A stretch of 64,000 bases of DNA from Neurospora intermedia (taxonomy: Eukaryota; Ascomycota; Sordariomycetes; Sordariales; Sordariaceae). Both the position numbers and the translations under genes were made by a program. The notes beneath the pieces are model-generated. The model ran no database searches. It saw only the letters and a list, made by a program, of their open reading frames with translations, and was not told the origin of the DNA. The stretch lies in NCBI GenBank assembly GCA_037102815.1, contig BTPP01000001.1, positions 4,985,001-5,049,000 on the forward strand. Direction: 5' to 3'. This document shows, in pieces, positions 1 to 12,557 of this stretch (position 1 is the first letter of the stretch; each line of letters starts with the position of its first letter).

Positions 1-1188
1 GCAGACGGAGCCCGGCTTGGGTGGGGGTGTGGCCCAGGACGATCAGGTACATGGGAATATAAAAGGTGAGCATGAGGGTAACCATGGTGCACATGAAGTT
101 GGTGAGGCAGGCGGTCAAGACGGTGCGGTGGGTGAGCAGCCGGACGGGGATGACAGGTTGGGTGTTGCGCGGGCGGGACTCCCAGTAGATGAAGCCGGCA
201 AGCATGTTGAGGGATAGAGGGATGCTGATCAGGACAAGCGGGTGCGTCCAGGGGACGACGTTGCCGCCGGCGTTGAGACCCAGAAGGAGGAAGATGAGGA
301 AGGCGATGATATAAAAGGAGCCCAGAAAGTCGATGCGCGAGACGAGCGACTTGTTGGAGATTTTTGGAGGGACCTTGACGAGAAAGTAGACGAGCACAGC
401 CGAGACGAGACTGACGGGGACTTGGACGAGGAAGGCAAGGCGCCAGCCCCAGGATGAGGTGTCGTTAAGGAAGCCGCCAAAAACACCGCCTAGCATAGCA
501 CCGGCTCTGCAGAACTGTGTCAGTAAGCAGGATCTTCAAGGAACCAGCATGAAATGGCAACCTACCCATAGAAAATATTACCCAACCCCTGGACCACACC
601 TCTCTTCCTCAAAGGAACCAAATCCGATCCCAGAAAGGTGCTGATGCTCATCAGTCCTCCGCCACCAATACCCGCAACGACGCGGCCGAGAATCATCGTC
701 TGCTCATCCTTAGCCACGCCGCAAATCAGGTTGCCCAGCGAGAACAAAACGTTACTGAAAACCAAACCAGGACCCCGTCCAAAGATGTCAGTCATACGAC
801 CGGACAAGGGCTGGCAGGCTGCATTGGCAATGAGATAGGCAGTAGCAATCCATGACAACAGGCTAAGGGACTGGAACTCGCTCGCGATGGGGGCCGACAG
901 TGTGGCGATGATGCTGGCGTCAATGGCACCGAGGAAGACGCCCACCCAGGTCGTGCCGAAGATTACGACCAGACGAGTGGTAGAGAGCTCCTCGGCCACG
1001 ACGGTTATTTCGCCATCACCGGTGCTGTCGACACCGTCGCCGTGTCCGGCGGCCTCGTTGGTGGGTTTGTTGGCTTCGAGGGTGGATTCGCTCAGCAGTG
1101 GTGTTGTCTCGTCGTGGACGTGACGACTGCTTCCGGGAGCGGCAAGGACCCGATCTCCACTGCCGGGGCCAATTATTTTGCCCGTCAT
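1..1188 (-). CDS. MFS transporter, DHA2-like (14-helix drug/amino-acid antiporter type), 3' end outside window
   Basis: A proton-coupled major facilitator permease of the plasma or vacuolar membrane. Exon 1 is 566-1188, a 59-nt intron lies at 507-565 (GT-AG, phase 2), and exon 2 runs open from 506 off the window edge. About 85 hydrophilic residues precede helix 1 (VVIFGTTWVGVFLGAIDAS). The loop after helix 2 carries the MFS signature GRMTDIFGRG, and the splice restores a motif-C-like stretch, GAMLGGVFGGFLND, followed by a tryptophan-rich WGWRLAF, as in the DHA2 group that includes Fnx1/VBA-type vacuolar amino-acid transporters. I placed the start at 1188 because it gives a conventional hydrophilic N-terminus. 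An in-frame ATG at 1326 would add 46 residues including a hydrophobic stretch. The substrate cannot be told from sequence. The protein is cut by the window edge after roughly 375 residues. Confidence 0.88.
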
Positions 1189-2232
1189 GCTCGGGAATAT
1201 GGTATATGTTGCTCTTCCAAGTCGACGAATTTGAGTCAAGGCCCAAGATAGATAAAGAAGAGCAGAGTAAAAAGGAGAAGAGAGGATCCCGCGCACAGCT
1301 CTGAGAAACAACACCTTGAGCTCCAATACCGATCTCCTACGTGAAATTTAGTATCTATGTGGTCATCAGTGTAAGCTCGGGAATATCAATGTACCTTGGT
1401 ATCACCGGAAGACCCCGAGTCCGAGACAATCGATGGCGGGAGGTGCTATTGTGCGACTCTCTCTTGTAACGGAGGTTGTCAGTCGTCCTCTCTTGTCATT
1501 CAAGAAGAAAATTTGGATGAAAAGACATGCGGACGCGCAACATGCAAGCCGATATGGCGTTATCGACGGCCAATGCCGTTCACGGCTTCAGTGGACCGTA
1601 AATAGTTAGTGCGATATCCGGATTGGTGAGCAAGTCGGGTGGGGTAATTTCCTCAACTGTTTCACTGAGTGCGACTTTGTCTCGGACATTAGCTACTTTG
1701 TCAGTCACTGTTTGTTTGTTGAAGGACATCACGGTGTAGAGGTAAGCTGGGGGATGATCATAAAGTTGTTGGTCACCGAACTCGCAAACGATGAAAGCCG
1801 CGTTGAAGCCGGTTGTTTACCCAAATTGAAGTCTTGTCAATGACGCGCTCCAACAAAGAAGCATAATACGGGTTAGGGTTGGATATGAACCCAAAGTGAC
1901 GCCAAGCAGACTAGAGAACGGAATCGTGTCATTCAGGGGTAAAATAAACAAACATTCTGCCAAGTACAGGTACAGTGTCACACAGCAAGATCTGTGTACA
2001 ACACGCGCATAATGACCGAATCGTCAAACATATTGCTGTTTTATGTACCTAATTAATTGATGACTGTTGTCTTTAATCCCATGGTATATCGTACGGTCTT
2101 TTATACATCTGGCCTCTTTAGCCAAACCAGACCCCCAAGTCCCAAAACACGCTATGCTACTAAATACCCCTATCAACCAGACAATAGTACATTGGGAGAA
2201 CAAACGATACAGAGACACAATCACACCCTGAT
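1189..2232. other. Intergenic: MFS upstream region and Tof1 3' flank
   Basis: No ORF here looks coding. It should hold the promoter of the MFS gene, with its leader reading leftward from about 1.3-1.6 kb, and the 3' end of the Tof1 transcript near 2.0-2.2 kb. The sequence is unremarkable apart from modest AT-richness around 1900-2200. Confidence 0.6.
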
Positions 2233-5200
2233 CTACTCCTCATCGCTGCTGTCGATGATGAATCCACCCCTGGCTTTTGGCCTTTGGCGAGCAGCGACCA
2301 CCGGCTGATCATCCTCATCATCGTCTCCATCATCCATGGCCATTTTGTTTATTCTCCGCCCTAGCCCCTCTCCAGGGCTAGAGGGTAAGGGTGCCTCATT
2401 TCTGGTCGTGCGTTCGTTTGCCGAATCCACGTCCATGGCATCCTCTTCCTCATCTTCATCTTCATCTTCATCATCGTCGCTGAGCTCCACAACAGCCCTC
2501 TTCTTGGTTGTCCCAGGTCTCCTTGCCGGTCGTTTTGACGGTGCCGCCGCCTTCCTTTTCGATATTTTACTCTTGGCCTGTTTCGTTGGCAATTCTTCAT
2601 CGCTGTCCTCCTCTTCCTCCTCTTCCTCCTGCTCTTCTTCGGAACCAGAAGCGACCTGCTTCTTCCTCCGCTTCGCATTCTTCCGCGCTTCATGCTCACT
2701 CCCATCACTCTCGGACTCATCATCCAGCACCGCCTCCCACGCGCTCTTTTCCCCTCCGTTCACCTGCGACAACACTGACAACCCCAACGCCCCAAGCATG
2801 CTATCAAACTTTGAATCCTTCGTCTCCTGCCTCTTTCTCTCCCGCTCAAAGAACTCCCGATCCCTCTCATCGTCCGTTTCATCGTCGCTTGCGTGCACGT
2901 ACATCTCACTCTTGATCTTCCTAATCTTCTCCAGCTCCTTCTCCCTCCTCTTCTTCGCACGCGCAGCCAACACTTCATCTGACACCCCCTCATCTTCCTC
3001 GTCTCCACTGCCAGCCTCTCTTCGGCGCTTGCGCTGACGCTTCTTCTGCGGCCTAGCGTCCGGCTTGCGAGCGGTGGGACCGCCGGGCGCAAAGAGGAAG
3101 TCTTCGTCGTCATCGTCACCAAGGAATCCGCGAATTTCTTCCTCGTCATCGTCATATGCGGCACGCGTCCTGCGAGAAGCGGCGGCGGACTTGCGCCGGA
3201 GCTGGTCTTCGGCTGAGCCGCCGTCCTCAAAGATGGGAGGGGAGAACTCGGCCTTGTTGATGAGGTCGATGGTGTCTTGGATCGCCTCGGCGGTGTGGCT
3301 TCCTGGGAGAATCCAGGTCGAGTCGGGGGTCTCGTCGAGAGTAGGCGTGAGGCGCTCCATACCGACTAGACGCATGAGAAGACGGAGGTGCGGGTTCTTG
3401 AACATGGCTGTGCGGCGAGCCTCGGTATCAGGGCGCATCGTGATATGTGGTGGTGCTGATTTGTTGGGTCTCTCGTCGGCAGCTTCACCATCAGCCGCCC
3501 CCTCGGTAGTGGCTGCCATGGCCTTGTCTACGTTCTCCCATGCTTGCCGCTCGCTCATTGCACTTGTCAGCTGATCCTTGAGCCACTGCAGATGCTCGAC
3601 TTGCTGTTTGTCGATGAGTACGCTGACCGCAATGCCAATCTGCTCGTCGCGCTCTGTGGCTCGCTTGAACTCCAGCTCGGCACCAGGTCGTGGCGTAGTT
3701 GTGGTGACAGGCTTCTCATAGCCGTGCTCAAGAAAGTACGTCGTGCTGCCGATCTTGGAAAAGAGCAACTCTGTGAACAACGCAGGCCGCTCTTGAAGCT
3801 TTTTGACACATTTCCGAATGATCTGCTTGGAGAGCTCCTCCCATTCCTTGAACATCGGCGAGCTTTTGTCGAGGGGCTCGGGACCTTGGACCATGTTGTA
3901 AAAGAGATTGATGATGTCTAGTCGGAATAGCATGATGCTCAGCTCTAGCTTGAAGGCAACGCGGTAGAAGTAGCGATGAGCGCGCTTCAGCTGTGCGTCG
4001 TTCAAATCCCGGTAGAATTTGGTGAAGGCGACAAATGTGTCGACAACACCCTGGGGAGCGAATCGAATGGCGAATTTTCCAAACTCGAACTTGCGCTCCT
4101 GAGTGACCCGCTCTGCATGTTGCTCATCGTCCCCAGATTCATCGGCATCATTGTCCTCGGGAACGCCAACGTCTTCTGCTTCCTCACCGGCGGCTCTAGC
4201 TGCAGCAACAGCAGCGGCAGCTTTGGCAGCCTTCTTCTTTCGGCGAGCTCGCCTCCGTGAGCGCACCTGCAGGTCGACATTTTGCTTAGAGTAACCTTCC
4301 AAAATGCGGAGGAAAGTGTGGACAAGCTCAGTCGCGGCATCAAGATATTCGAAGCCTTGATCCTTGTATGTTCGAGCAATATTCGCGATAAGGTCGTGGG
4401 TTGTCTCCTCGTAGAAGAGACGGCTGAGGGTGTTTTCGGCAATTTCCTGGTCTTCCTCGTTGGGAGACTCTGACATCTCCTGGACCGTGAGGAAGATCTG
4501 GGTGTAACAGCGCATGACGGACGTGAGCAGTTGCCAATCCTTATCACTATAGGACCGGTCAAGCGCACGGTTCATGGAAGCGAACATTTCCTGTTGGAGC
4601 ACAGCAGCAACGAGGTTAAAACTGTTCACCTCCTCTCCGGCTGCGGACGTTGACTTCGACTCGTCCCTCTTGGCCTTTCTCCGCATCCGCTCGGCTTCGA
4701 GGAACCAGGCGACAAGGTAAAAGAACTGGCTCTTATGCTGGTTCAATACATGCAATGCCTCCCGATCGATCGATTGCCTCACGTGCAGGAACAAGGGGTT
4801 GAAACCCGAGTCGAGGAAGTCTTGGACGAATGATCGCAGCTGCTGACGAGCTCTTTCGTCTAGCGTCACTGGAGGACCAAGGTCCTTGGGCTCCATTTCG
4901 GGTTTCCTCGCCCTTCTTGGCGGTCTGAAGGTTTTTGAGCTATCCATCTTCCTCTCTCGCGTTTTTGCGTCCAAAAGAGCCTCTTGGCCAGATACCGTCA
5001 CCATCTTGCCATCTGCTCGCTTCACCCAGATCATGGTCCCAAATCGACTGTGCCGAGTGGTGGTGGTTTTGTTGTAGGATTTTAGCATAGCAGCCTCCTT
5101 GCGCATCTCCGATGCCAGCTCTTGCCCTTTGGCTTTGTTGAGTTGCTTTTCGCTGACAAAGAGCGAGCTGGGGTCAACTCTTTTTACAAGATGAAAGATA

Positions 5201-5997
5201 ATTTCCATAACAACTACGTCTTCGGTGCGGAAGTCCTCGCCCATGTTGGAGGCAAGGGTCAGCAGAGTGAGAAATATGTCTTGGTACGAAAAGGCATCAA
5301 TGGTTGCCGACCTGGATACCTGTGTCTCGTCGCCTTCATATTTGACACCTTGCGGGGGTGCGATCATGGCAACATTCCTCAAAAAGAAGAGAATGAGCTT
5401 GATAATGGCCTGGTCACGGGGTGTCCGCTCGCCAATAGGCATGGCCATGGAGGGAAGGGCTACCCTGACGGCGGTGTTGAGGATGGGTATCGCATCGAAG
5501 TTTATGATGGCGCGCTTATAGCCAAGCTGGGCAAGCTGCAGAACGGGCATGTGACGATGGTGGTTGATGGTCATTTCGGCGCGCTCCTTCTCTATGGGCC
5601 AACTAAGGGGCACCATGACCTCGAAACATGCCAGGGCGATACGGGCCTTGTACTTGCTGTCGGTTTCGCTTTGAGGCCATAATGCCAAGATCTGAAGCAG
5701 ATCGCCGCCGACAAGGTTCGCTTCAGCCAGACATCTGGCAACGTCCATGCGATTGGTCTTTTCATCGTAGAATCGGATCCATTTCTTCAGGTCGCGCAAG
5801 ACGTCGAGCGCTTCGTCACCGAGCTTGTAGCTTCCATCATCGTCCACGCTGTAACCACCGAGCTATTTAGATCGCTAGAGTCAGTACAGTCGTATACATA
5901 AAGGGTCTGGAGGTAAATATACCGCAGAGACCAGGTTGGTGATATGCGCCCGCACTTCCGGATGGACGACATCGTCGTTGATGTCTGCGGCCTCCAT
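2233..5997 (-). CDS. tof1: Topoisomerase 1-associated factor 1 (Tof1/Swi1/Timeless), replication fork protection complex
   Basis: Tof1 is the scaffold of the fork protection complex. With Csm3 it travels with the replisome, pauses forks at barriers and helps signal S-phase checkpoints and sister-chromatid cohesion in the nucleus. Exon 1 is 5923-5997 (25 codons, starting MEAADIND), a 60-nt intron lies at 5863-5922, and exon 2 is 2233-5862. The protein is 1234 aa, normal for filamentous fungi. The N-terminal Timeless domain covers about residues 25-330, with the family block LGGYS...YDEKTNR...[16 protein letters not shown] helical middle domain follows. From about residue 900 the tail alternates acidic runs ([15 protein letters not shown]) and basic clusters such as KKRQRKRRR, which look like nuclear localisation signals. 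The start was chosen because the short first exon restores the conserved [14 protein letters not shown] block. It is divergent from the dehydrogenase at 6730. Confidence 0.96.
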
Positions 5998-6729
5998 TTT
6001 GCGCAGAGATCACGGCGTCCAAGACCCAAACGGTGTCATACGAGTACTAAACAGACTCTCCCCAACTCTCAGCTTGTCTTGACGGTTGTTTTGTTATCGC
6101 ATGGATGGTGGCATTTGTCGGGCGCACTTCGTCAGGACGGGACACGCGTTTGTGGTGGTGGGAGACGCGCTGAGCGTGTCGTACTTTTAATGGAAATTGG
6201 TGCTATCTCGGTCTTGGCCTGCTTATCTCCCTAAGCGTTTTGTCGCTGGGTAAGTACCTAATGTACCTACCTACCTCTACATAGTACAACAGAAGGACTT
6301 GTGCACCCCGATTTCGACCCCGTGGAGAGCTGCGGAGTTAGGTACCTCTACCCCTGTGCCGCCCCCGGACAATCAACGACAGAGCCGAGGATCTCGAGCT
6401 GCCCTGGCGAATCATGCCCGCAATTACCCCCCTGAACGACATACCTCTAGCGTACTCCATACGCGCTAAAACCGACCCCATTCTCCCCGCCTAAGGAAAC
6501 CTAGGTAGGCTAGAGCCGCCCGTAGCTCCTGTACGGCTTGTGACGTCGAGTTGGAGACGGGGACGGCCGAGGTTAACCGAATCCGACAACTTCACAGCAT
6601 CGTCGCATTCGCGTTTTCAAGAGGTGGTTGCCTACCTAGGTAGTCTTCCGATTTTGCTGTCCCTTTCCTTTCAGTCTCTCTCAGTCACAGTGTCTGCTTT
6701 GTTTACTTTCGCCGTGACGATCTCGCAAA
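5998..6729. promoter_or_regulatory. Divergent promoter between tof1 and the 3-hydroxyacyl-CoA dehydrogenase gene
   Basis: These 732 bp separate two outward-facing start codons, so the region must hold both promoters. It contains repeated TACCTA-type words near 6252-6283 and 6340-6352, a CCTAGGTAGG at about 6500, and a 12-nt palindrome at 6632-6643, 87 bp before the dehydrogenase ATG. The last 70 bp before that ATG are pyrimidine-rich (CCTTTCAGTCTCTCTC), like many fungal leaders. Whether the two genes are co-regulated is unknown. Confidence 0.7.
6632..6643. repeat. 12-nt perfect palindrome CTACCTAGGTAG
   Basis: The sequence equals its own reverse complement. It sits 87 bp upstream of the dehydrogenase start codon and matches the TACCTA/TAGGTA words found elsewhere in the window's non-coding DNA. 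It may be a dimeric regulator site, but this is inference. Confidence 0.6.
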
Positions 6730-7755
6730 ATGCTTGCTAGAACCCTCGTCCAGAAGTTGCCCATTGGCGCTCGCACCTTCAGCTCGACATGCGCCCGCAA
6801 CGCTGCCGAGGTCAAGAGGCTCGGTGTCGTTGGCGCCGGCCAGATGGTGAGTCCGGCCCATATCATTCATGCCCATGTCTTCAACAACAGCAATGGCTAA
6901 CTTGTCCTCCCTCTCCTTTAGGGCCTGGGCATCGCCCTCGTCGCCGCCACCAAGGCCAAAGTCCCCGTCACCCTTGTTGATGCCTCTGAAACGTCTCTAG
7001 ACAAGGGCCTTGCATTCGCCGACAAGCTCCTCAGCAAGGACGTGGCCAAGCAACGCATCACTCAGGACGAGGCGGACGCCGCCCGCGCGCTCCTCCAGCC
7101 CACCACCATCCTCGAGGACCTGGACAGCGTCGATTTTGTGATTGAAGCCGTGCCTGAGATTCCCAAGCTCAAATTCGACATCTTCTCCAAGCTGGCCGAA
7201 ATCTGCCCCAAGCACGCCATTCTAGCCACTAACACCTCCTCCATCTCCATCACGCGCATCGCCGCCTCAACCACCAAGGACCCCAACGACACCTCCAACA
7301 GCTCGCGCGTCGTGTCCACGCACTTCATGAACCCCGTGCCCGTTCAGAAGGGAGTCGAGATCATCAGCGGTCTGCAGACCAGTCAAGAGACGCTCGACAC
7401 GGCCGTCGAGTTCTGCAAGAAGCTGGGCAAGATCCCTTCCATCTCCAAGGACAGCCCGGGATTCTTGGCTAACCGCATCTTGATGCCTTACATCAACGAG
7501 GCCATTATCTGCCTTGAGACAGGCGTCGGCGACCGCGATTCTATTGATGCTATCATGAAGAACGGTACCAACGTGCCTATGGGCCCCCTCCAGCTGGCTG
7601 ACTTTATTGGTCTCGATACCTGCTTGGCTATTATGAAAGTATTGTACGAGGAGACGAGCGATTCCAAGTATAGACCGAGCGTGCACTTGCGCAACATGGT
7701 CGATGCTGGCTGGTTGGGCAAGAAGAGTGGCAAGGGCTTCTATGACTACCAATAG
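6730..7755 (+). CDS. Mitochondrial 3-hydroxyacyl-CoA (3-hydroxybutyryl-CoA) dehydrogenase
   Basis: An NAD-dependent enzyme that oxidises (3S)-3-hydroxyacyl-CoA to 3-ketoacyl-CoA, the third step of beta-oxidation, with preference in this family for short and medium chains. Exon 1 is 6730-6846, a 75-nt intron lies at 6847-6921, and exon 2 is 6922-7755, giving 316 aa (human HADH is 314). Residues 1-25 (MLARTLVQKLPIGARTFSS) are Arg/Ser-rich without acids, like a mitochondrial presequence. The dinucleotide motif GVVGAGQMG lies at residues 32-40, and the intron falls exactly between Met39 and Gly40. The catalytic His-Glu pair is H173 (STHFMNP) and E185, with the family's 12-residue spacing. Asn223 in GFLANRIL and the NTSS loop near residue 137 are also conserved. 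The C-terminus ends GKKSGKGFYDYQ, typical of the helical dimerisation domain. The enzyme appears intact. Confidence 0.95.
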
Positions 7756-10700
7756 GTGTCTGACGAGAATATGCGAAGGGGAGTGTGTTTTAGCAAGGAA
7801 TGGGCGACATAAATTGAAGAGAGGCGTGTGTATTCTGAACATCTTCGATGGTCTCCGGGGAATGGGCATCATTCGTACCAAGCGATGTCAGCGCGCACAA
7901 CCAAACAAGCACATATGTACACGATACAACAGAACCGGGAACGGTACCGGGTAGAGAAGCTCACTCGAGACACTCGAGAGTTGACCAGTAGAGGCTGCGG
8001 TTTCAGCTATAAGTGTTCTGATAGACGTTGGGATATATAAAGCACGTCAATTTGGATAGGATAATGCATCACTTTTGTCAGATTTTCAATACCTGTTCCA
8101 GCATCGCCAACTCCTATCAAGGTCCTTCACCAAGGATCAAGCAACATCCATCACCTCCGCAATATGATCCCTCAGTCGTCGACTCTCGTACGAGTGAAGC
8201 TCGCGATTGTTATTCCAAGCGTGTGCAAAGCAGCGCAGCTTCGCTGTTCGCTGGCAAAAAACGATATTCCTCCTCATTCCAAGTCTTGTTTTCAACGCCG
8301 ATCTGCGGTATATATAGACCAAAATAACAACGAATATCTCACGACAAGCAACCGTAACTCTCAAGCAGTCACAGGTACTAATGGTCGCTGCCAAAACGAT
8401 GCAAAGAGATTGGAAGTGAGAAGGGAATGACGCAGACGGAATTTTGCAAGAAAAAAAAGGTTTTGGAACAACAGTCAAGCGGCGCTCCCAGAACCCTCAC
8501 CAGACCTCCTCGTCAGTTCACCGCCGTCTTCTCAATCGTTATCGTAACGTCTTATCACCGTCGGGGTGTTCGGGGCTGTAATGGAAGGTAGCGGTAGTAC
8601 CTAGCTTGTAGTTATACAGTGGAAAGTGCGATGGCAAAATGGAGAGGAGAAGGTACTATGGAAAGAGAGGGAATAGTGTAATGGAGAGGGGATGGGAATC
8701 TCCTCGTCGGAACTATTTTTGTCGCCAGTAGTCGAGCGCATAAGGTGCCTGGATCAATAAGTCTGGCCTGTCGATGGAAAGTAAGCTTCGTGGAATCGCT
8801 TGATCATTGAATTATCTGGATGGGCTAAGAAATGCGGTGAAAAACTTGGTACAGAAAAAACCTTGTTCTTGGGATAGTGGTGATTTACGTTGCTGGAAAG
8901 TGGATGGGTATTTTATAAATGAAAGGAGCGCGGCGACTGGCGGATAGTAGGCTTTCGTCCGATGTGTTCACGATGAAGATTCGGATGGCCGTACAAGTTT
9001 CACCTCTATTGATGCCTATCCAGTTGGCTCAAGTATGCTTCTTTGCAGGTGTTTTTGCTAGAGGTATCATACGTACCTGGTAGATGGAAGCTACGCTAGG
9101 TAGTAAACTCATAATAATAATAAAAATGTCACCCTCCCCAACATATCTATTGCGGTAGGGGATGAGATTATTCTTTTGTTGACTACCGTACCAGGCAATA
9201 TAGCTTGCTCTTGGTTCAATGATGCCTTTACATAAAACTCCGATTCATCATGGAAAGAAAATTAGGAATCGCGGTTATTTTAGATTCAACACGCCAGACG
9301 CGAGAAACACTTGCCGATGAGCCATCCAGTTCACCAAGGCTAGATGACCGAAACCTACCTCTAGTGAACAGCCAAATGTCAATACCGGATTATGCTGTAG
9401 CGGGACTCGCTTTGTCCAGGGTAAGTCTGACAACTGACGAACTATCAGGTCCATAACTCCAAGGCACCTCATGCATGCGTCCCAGAAAGTATACATTTAG
9501 ATTCCACATGGTCGGTCTCTCTGTTCTCGTTGGCCCTACGTGTAACTAGTTATTCTGTCCCAAAGACTCAACCGTGTCATGAAACAACGAGGACGACGAC
9601 GCTCTTTGCTACTTCCATCGAATCAGATGACGTTTCGGGGGCTTCCAACTCGCGCGTGACTAATAGTACACGAGTGTCTAACGGACCGAAAAAAAGAAAG
9701 AAAGAGGGGGTGAGATATCGTCCTATCATCTCACAAATGGCGCACCAGCCTCAACACTGTCGGGGTGAGGGTGGTGATACTTCGGCCGTGTCAAAGCAGC
9801 CCCTCAGTCTTGTTTTCGAGACGGTAACCTAAGGGTAAGACGCTGATATCACCCACTCGTTTCTCATCACTATTTTCTTCCATGTCTTTGGACAGAACAA
9901 CCCGGAAAGTATTGTCACTAAGTAGGTACGATAATGAGTTCCACTACCAGAACGGGCAGGATGTAACAAATGACCACTTGCAAGACTAGTGGCTCCTGAA
10001 AGTGGCGGAGAAAAAGGGGCCGGAGTTGTAAAGGTCATGTCCCGTTCATCACCACCAGCATATGCATGTGGAAAGACCAGTAACTGCAGGACGATATGCC
10101 TTCTTCACCCATTTGGGTGAGCTTTCAGATTTTTCATGTGCTCTTGCTCCCTCCCCACGCTGTGGCTTAGTGTCTACACACCTTTCCCTCTCTTCAGGTG
10201 TGAGATTGGATGTTGGGGAAGCATGCCGAGGAAGAGCAGCATGACGAAAATGGAGGGCCGGAAGCGAGAGGCGAGCCGTGGCCACGCAGACAAGGGCAAA
10301 AGGGGTGGTGTGAGAGGCGATATGTGAAATTCCGACCCTATGCACCTATGGAGGGCAAGAAATCTGTCGAATGATACCATCCTTGGTTTGCATAGTGGGT
10401 GTGATGATCCCTGTCCGATCAAGAAATGAGCAAAAGTCTCGACGAGCCTCGTCGATAACTGCTAAGACTCAGCAGCCAACACATAAGCAGCACTGCATGA
10501 TGTTCGGGACCGGCGCCGAGAGTGCATCAGACTAGAGGTATGCCCTTTCCCTTGACTGTAGGTTAGTCTTCAACGCTAGGTCTGTTGGAACAATGGACTC
10601 TACATGTTGAAAGGGTATGAGCCGGGTGGTGAACTTGGGTGAATGTCTAAGTGATATGATGCACTTGAACATCGTGAAGACGCGCCCCAAAGTATGAAAT

Positions 10701-12041
10701 TACTCAGACAATTGATGTGATTCTCTCTGCCGGTCTCCTGCTCCCAGCAGCGAGGTGTTATATCTGGGTTTACTCCCCGGATTGCAGGTGAAAGCCTGAG
10801 ATAGGTATATTCTGGGCATATGCATGGCAAGATCAGTCGTTAATTTCATCTACGAACGACGAAAATTTTCAATGGCAAAATTTCATCGACCATCATACAG
10901 ACGCCAAAGCAAGCCGTCCTGCCATAGAATGAGCGACGGACAAAAGAGCGCTCTGATCTCGGGCGTGACTGTTACACGGCTGAGTCTTGAAGCTTTCCAC
11001 CCCCTTGGGTAAAATCAAATGCACACGGTACGTATGTGGGTATCTGGATAGCGTTAACCCATGATCAAGGCAAAAGTATCACAAACTGTTTGGATGGCAC
11101 ATAATCGTGAACATCTGCAATGGTAAATACCACCCTTCCACAGACAGGTCGTGTCCGAAGACGAGAATCTGGAGAGAAAAAGGTGGATCAAAGCTTGCTT
11201 CATGGTGGGTGGTAATCCAGCGGCTAAACATGTAGCCGCCACGAAATAACGGGCAATCATGAAGACAAGACGGCATTGCCACCGCGGCAACAGCATCAGG
11301 ATTATCTGTGACCAGGATGAGCATCAGTCAAATGCTATTAGTTGCCACTTGCTGTCTTTCTCAATCCGCGTCAACTTTTCAGGCGAGATGTGGGCTCTGT
11401 TGATATCGAGGGCATCTGAATTTGTATCATCGGAATAAGTCAAAAGAAGGAGCTGAAGGGGTTGCTGCTGAACTGCTAGAACGCAGGGCCTTGTTGTCAT
11501 ACGTGTGCTCTGTTGCCTCCAGCCAGGCGGAACCTCAAGTGTTGTGCATCAGTCCATGCTCACTGATTGAACGATCGATGGAACCAGTGGTAACTGAAGC
11601 CGACGGGAGTGTTGATGCGCGAGCCAGCTACATAAACCGATGTCACAAAGTGCTTCTCTCATCAAGATGGCCTTGTAAATGGGTCCTTCCATCTTTCGAG
11701 CCCCGGTGTTTTCCATATCACCTGCTTACATCGCTTGTGTTGGGCGCGGATTGACCTTGGGCAGTGGTGTTGATGGCGAATAAAGACATATTGTCCTTGT
11801 CGTAATTGTCATGGTAAGCATTCTATACATAGGGAGGTAGCTATGCTCAACTGCCCACCAACATATAGCTCAAACTGCGTTCCAGGGCACCGGAGTCCTC
11901 GATCCCAATAGTTTAGCCGTTGAGCCGTGAAATGTGGACATGTAATCCGCTTCGATGTGAACACCGACGCCACAGAATCGGCCTCGTGTTTGACAGTGGA
12001 CCGCATTCTCGGACATTCTGAACTCCCACTGTTTAGTTTTT

Positions 12042-12557
12042 CTACACGTGCGAGGAGCACATCAACTGCATCTGCACGATGTCACACGTCGGAAAGCCGC
12101 GTATGGTTTGGTTGGCGTAGATCACTTCGCAAGAAGGTCCAATCGAAACATGTGCAACCAGAAGGTCAGATATCGTTATCGTCTGTCCAAGGATACTAGC
12201 TGTTCTGGAGAATTGGATGATTGACGATGTGTCTTCTTGGTTATACTCCACCCCTGTCCCTTGATAGACGATATGATGTTTCAACTGGAAAGTTTGAGTC
12301 AACCCAGAACTGGAAAATGTGAAACTGAGAGGAGACCGAGCTATAACCGTAGCCCGCAAAATCGAAGCACAGATAAATTGATTATTCCCAGAGCATCCAA
12401 ACTCGCCATGCTCTTGCCGGCTGGATTTTGGTTTCGCGAGTGGAGCGTGTGCTTCACATGCAGGCATGCAGCCGACACACATGGCTTCGACGCCGCCAAC
12501 GGTCAAGGCCATGATGTAGCAAATAACAAGATTGTGAGAGGTTTGTGCGGTTGCCAT
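12042..12557 (-). CDS. Doubtful small ORF, possible secreted Cys-containing protein
   Basis: A 171-codon open frame from an ATG at 12557. The first 25 residues (MATAQTSHNLVICYIMALTV...) have a hydrophobic core ending VEA, resembling a signal peptide, followed closely by CVGCMPAC and several later cysteines. I recognise no family. The frame stays open a further 33 codons upstream to an ATG at 12656. Against it: the opposite strand is also open for up to 146 codons nearby, the base composition does not differ from the flanks, and a single such ORF is expected by chance in 12 kb. If real, it would be a small secreted protein, possibly with unmodelled introns. Confidence 0.2.
   Translation of the reverse strand: MATAQTSHNLVICYIMALTVGGVEAMCVGCMPACEAHAPLAKPKSSRQEHGEFGCSGNNQFICASILRATVIARSPLSFTFSSSGLTQTFQLKHHIVYQGTGVEYNQEDTSSIIQFSRTASILGQTITISDLLVAHVSIGPSCEVIYANQTIRGFPTCDIVQMQLMCSSHV

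Noticed and set aside
2336-3574. Long Ser-rich ORFs on the plus strand opposite tof1
   Set aside because: They are the antisense of the Asp/Glu-rich tof1 tail, where GAT/GAA codons read as TCA/TTC on the other strand.
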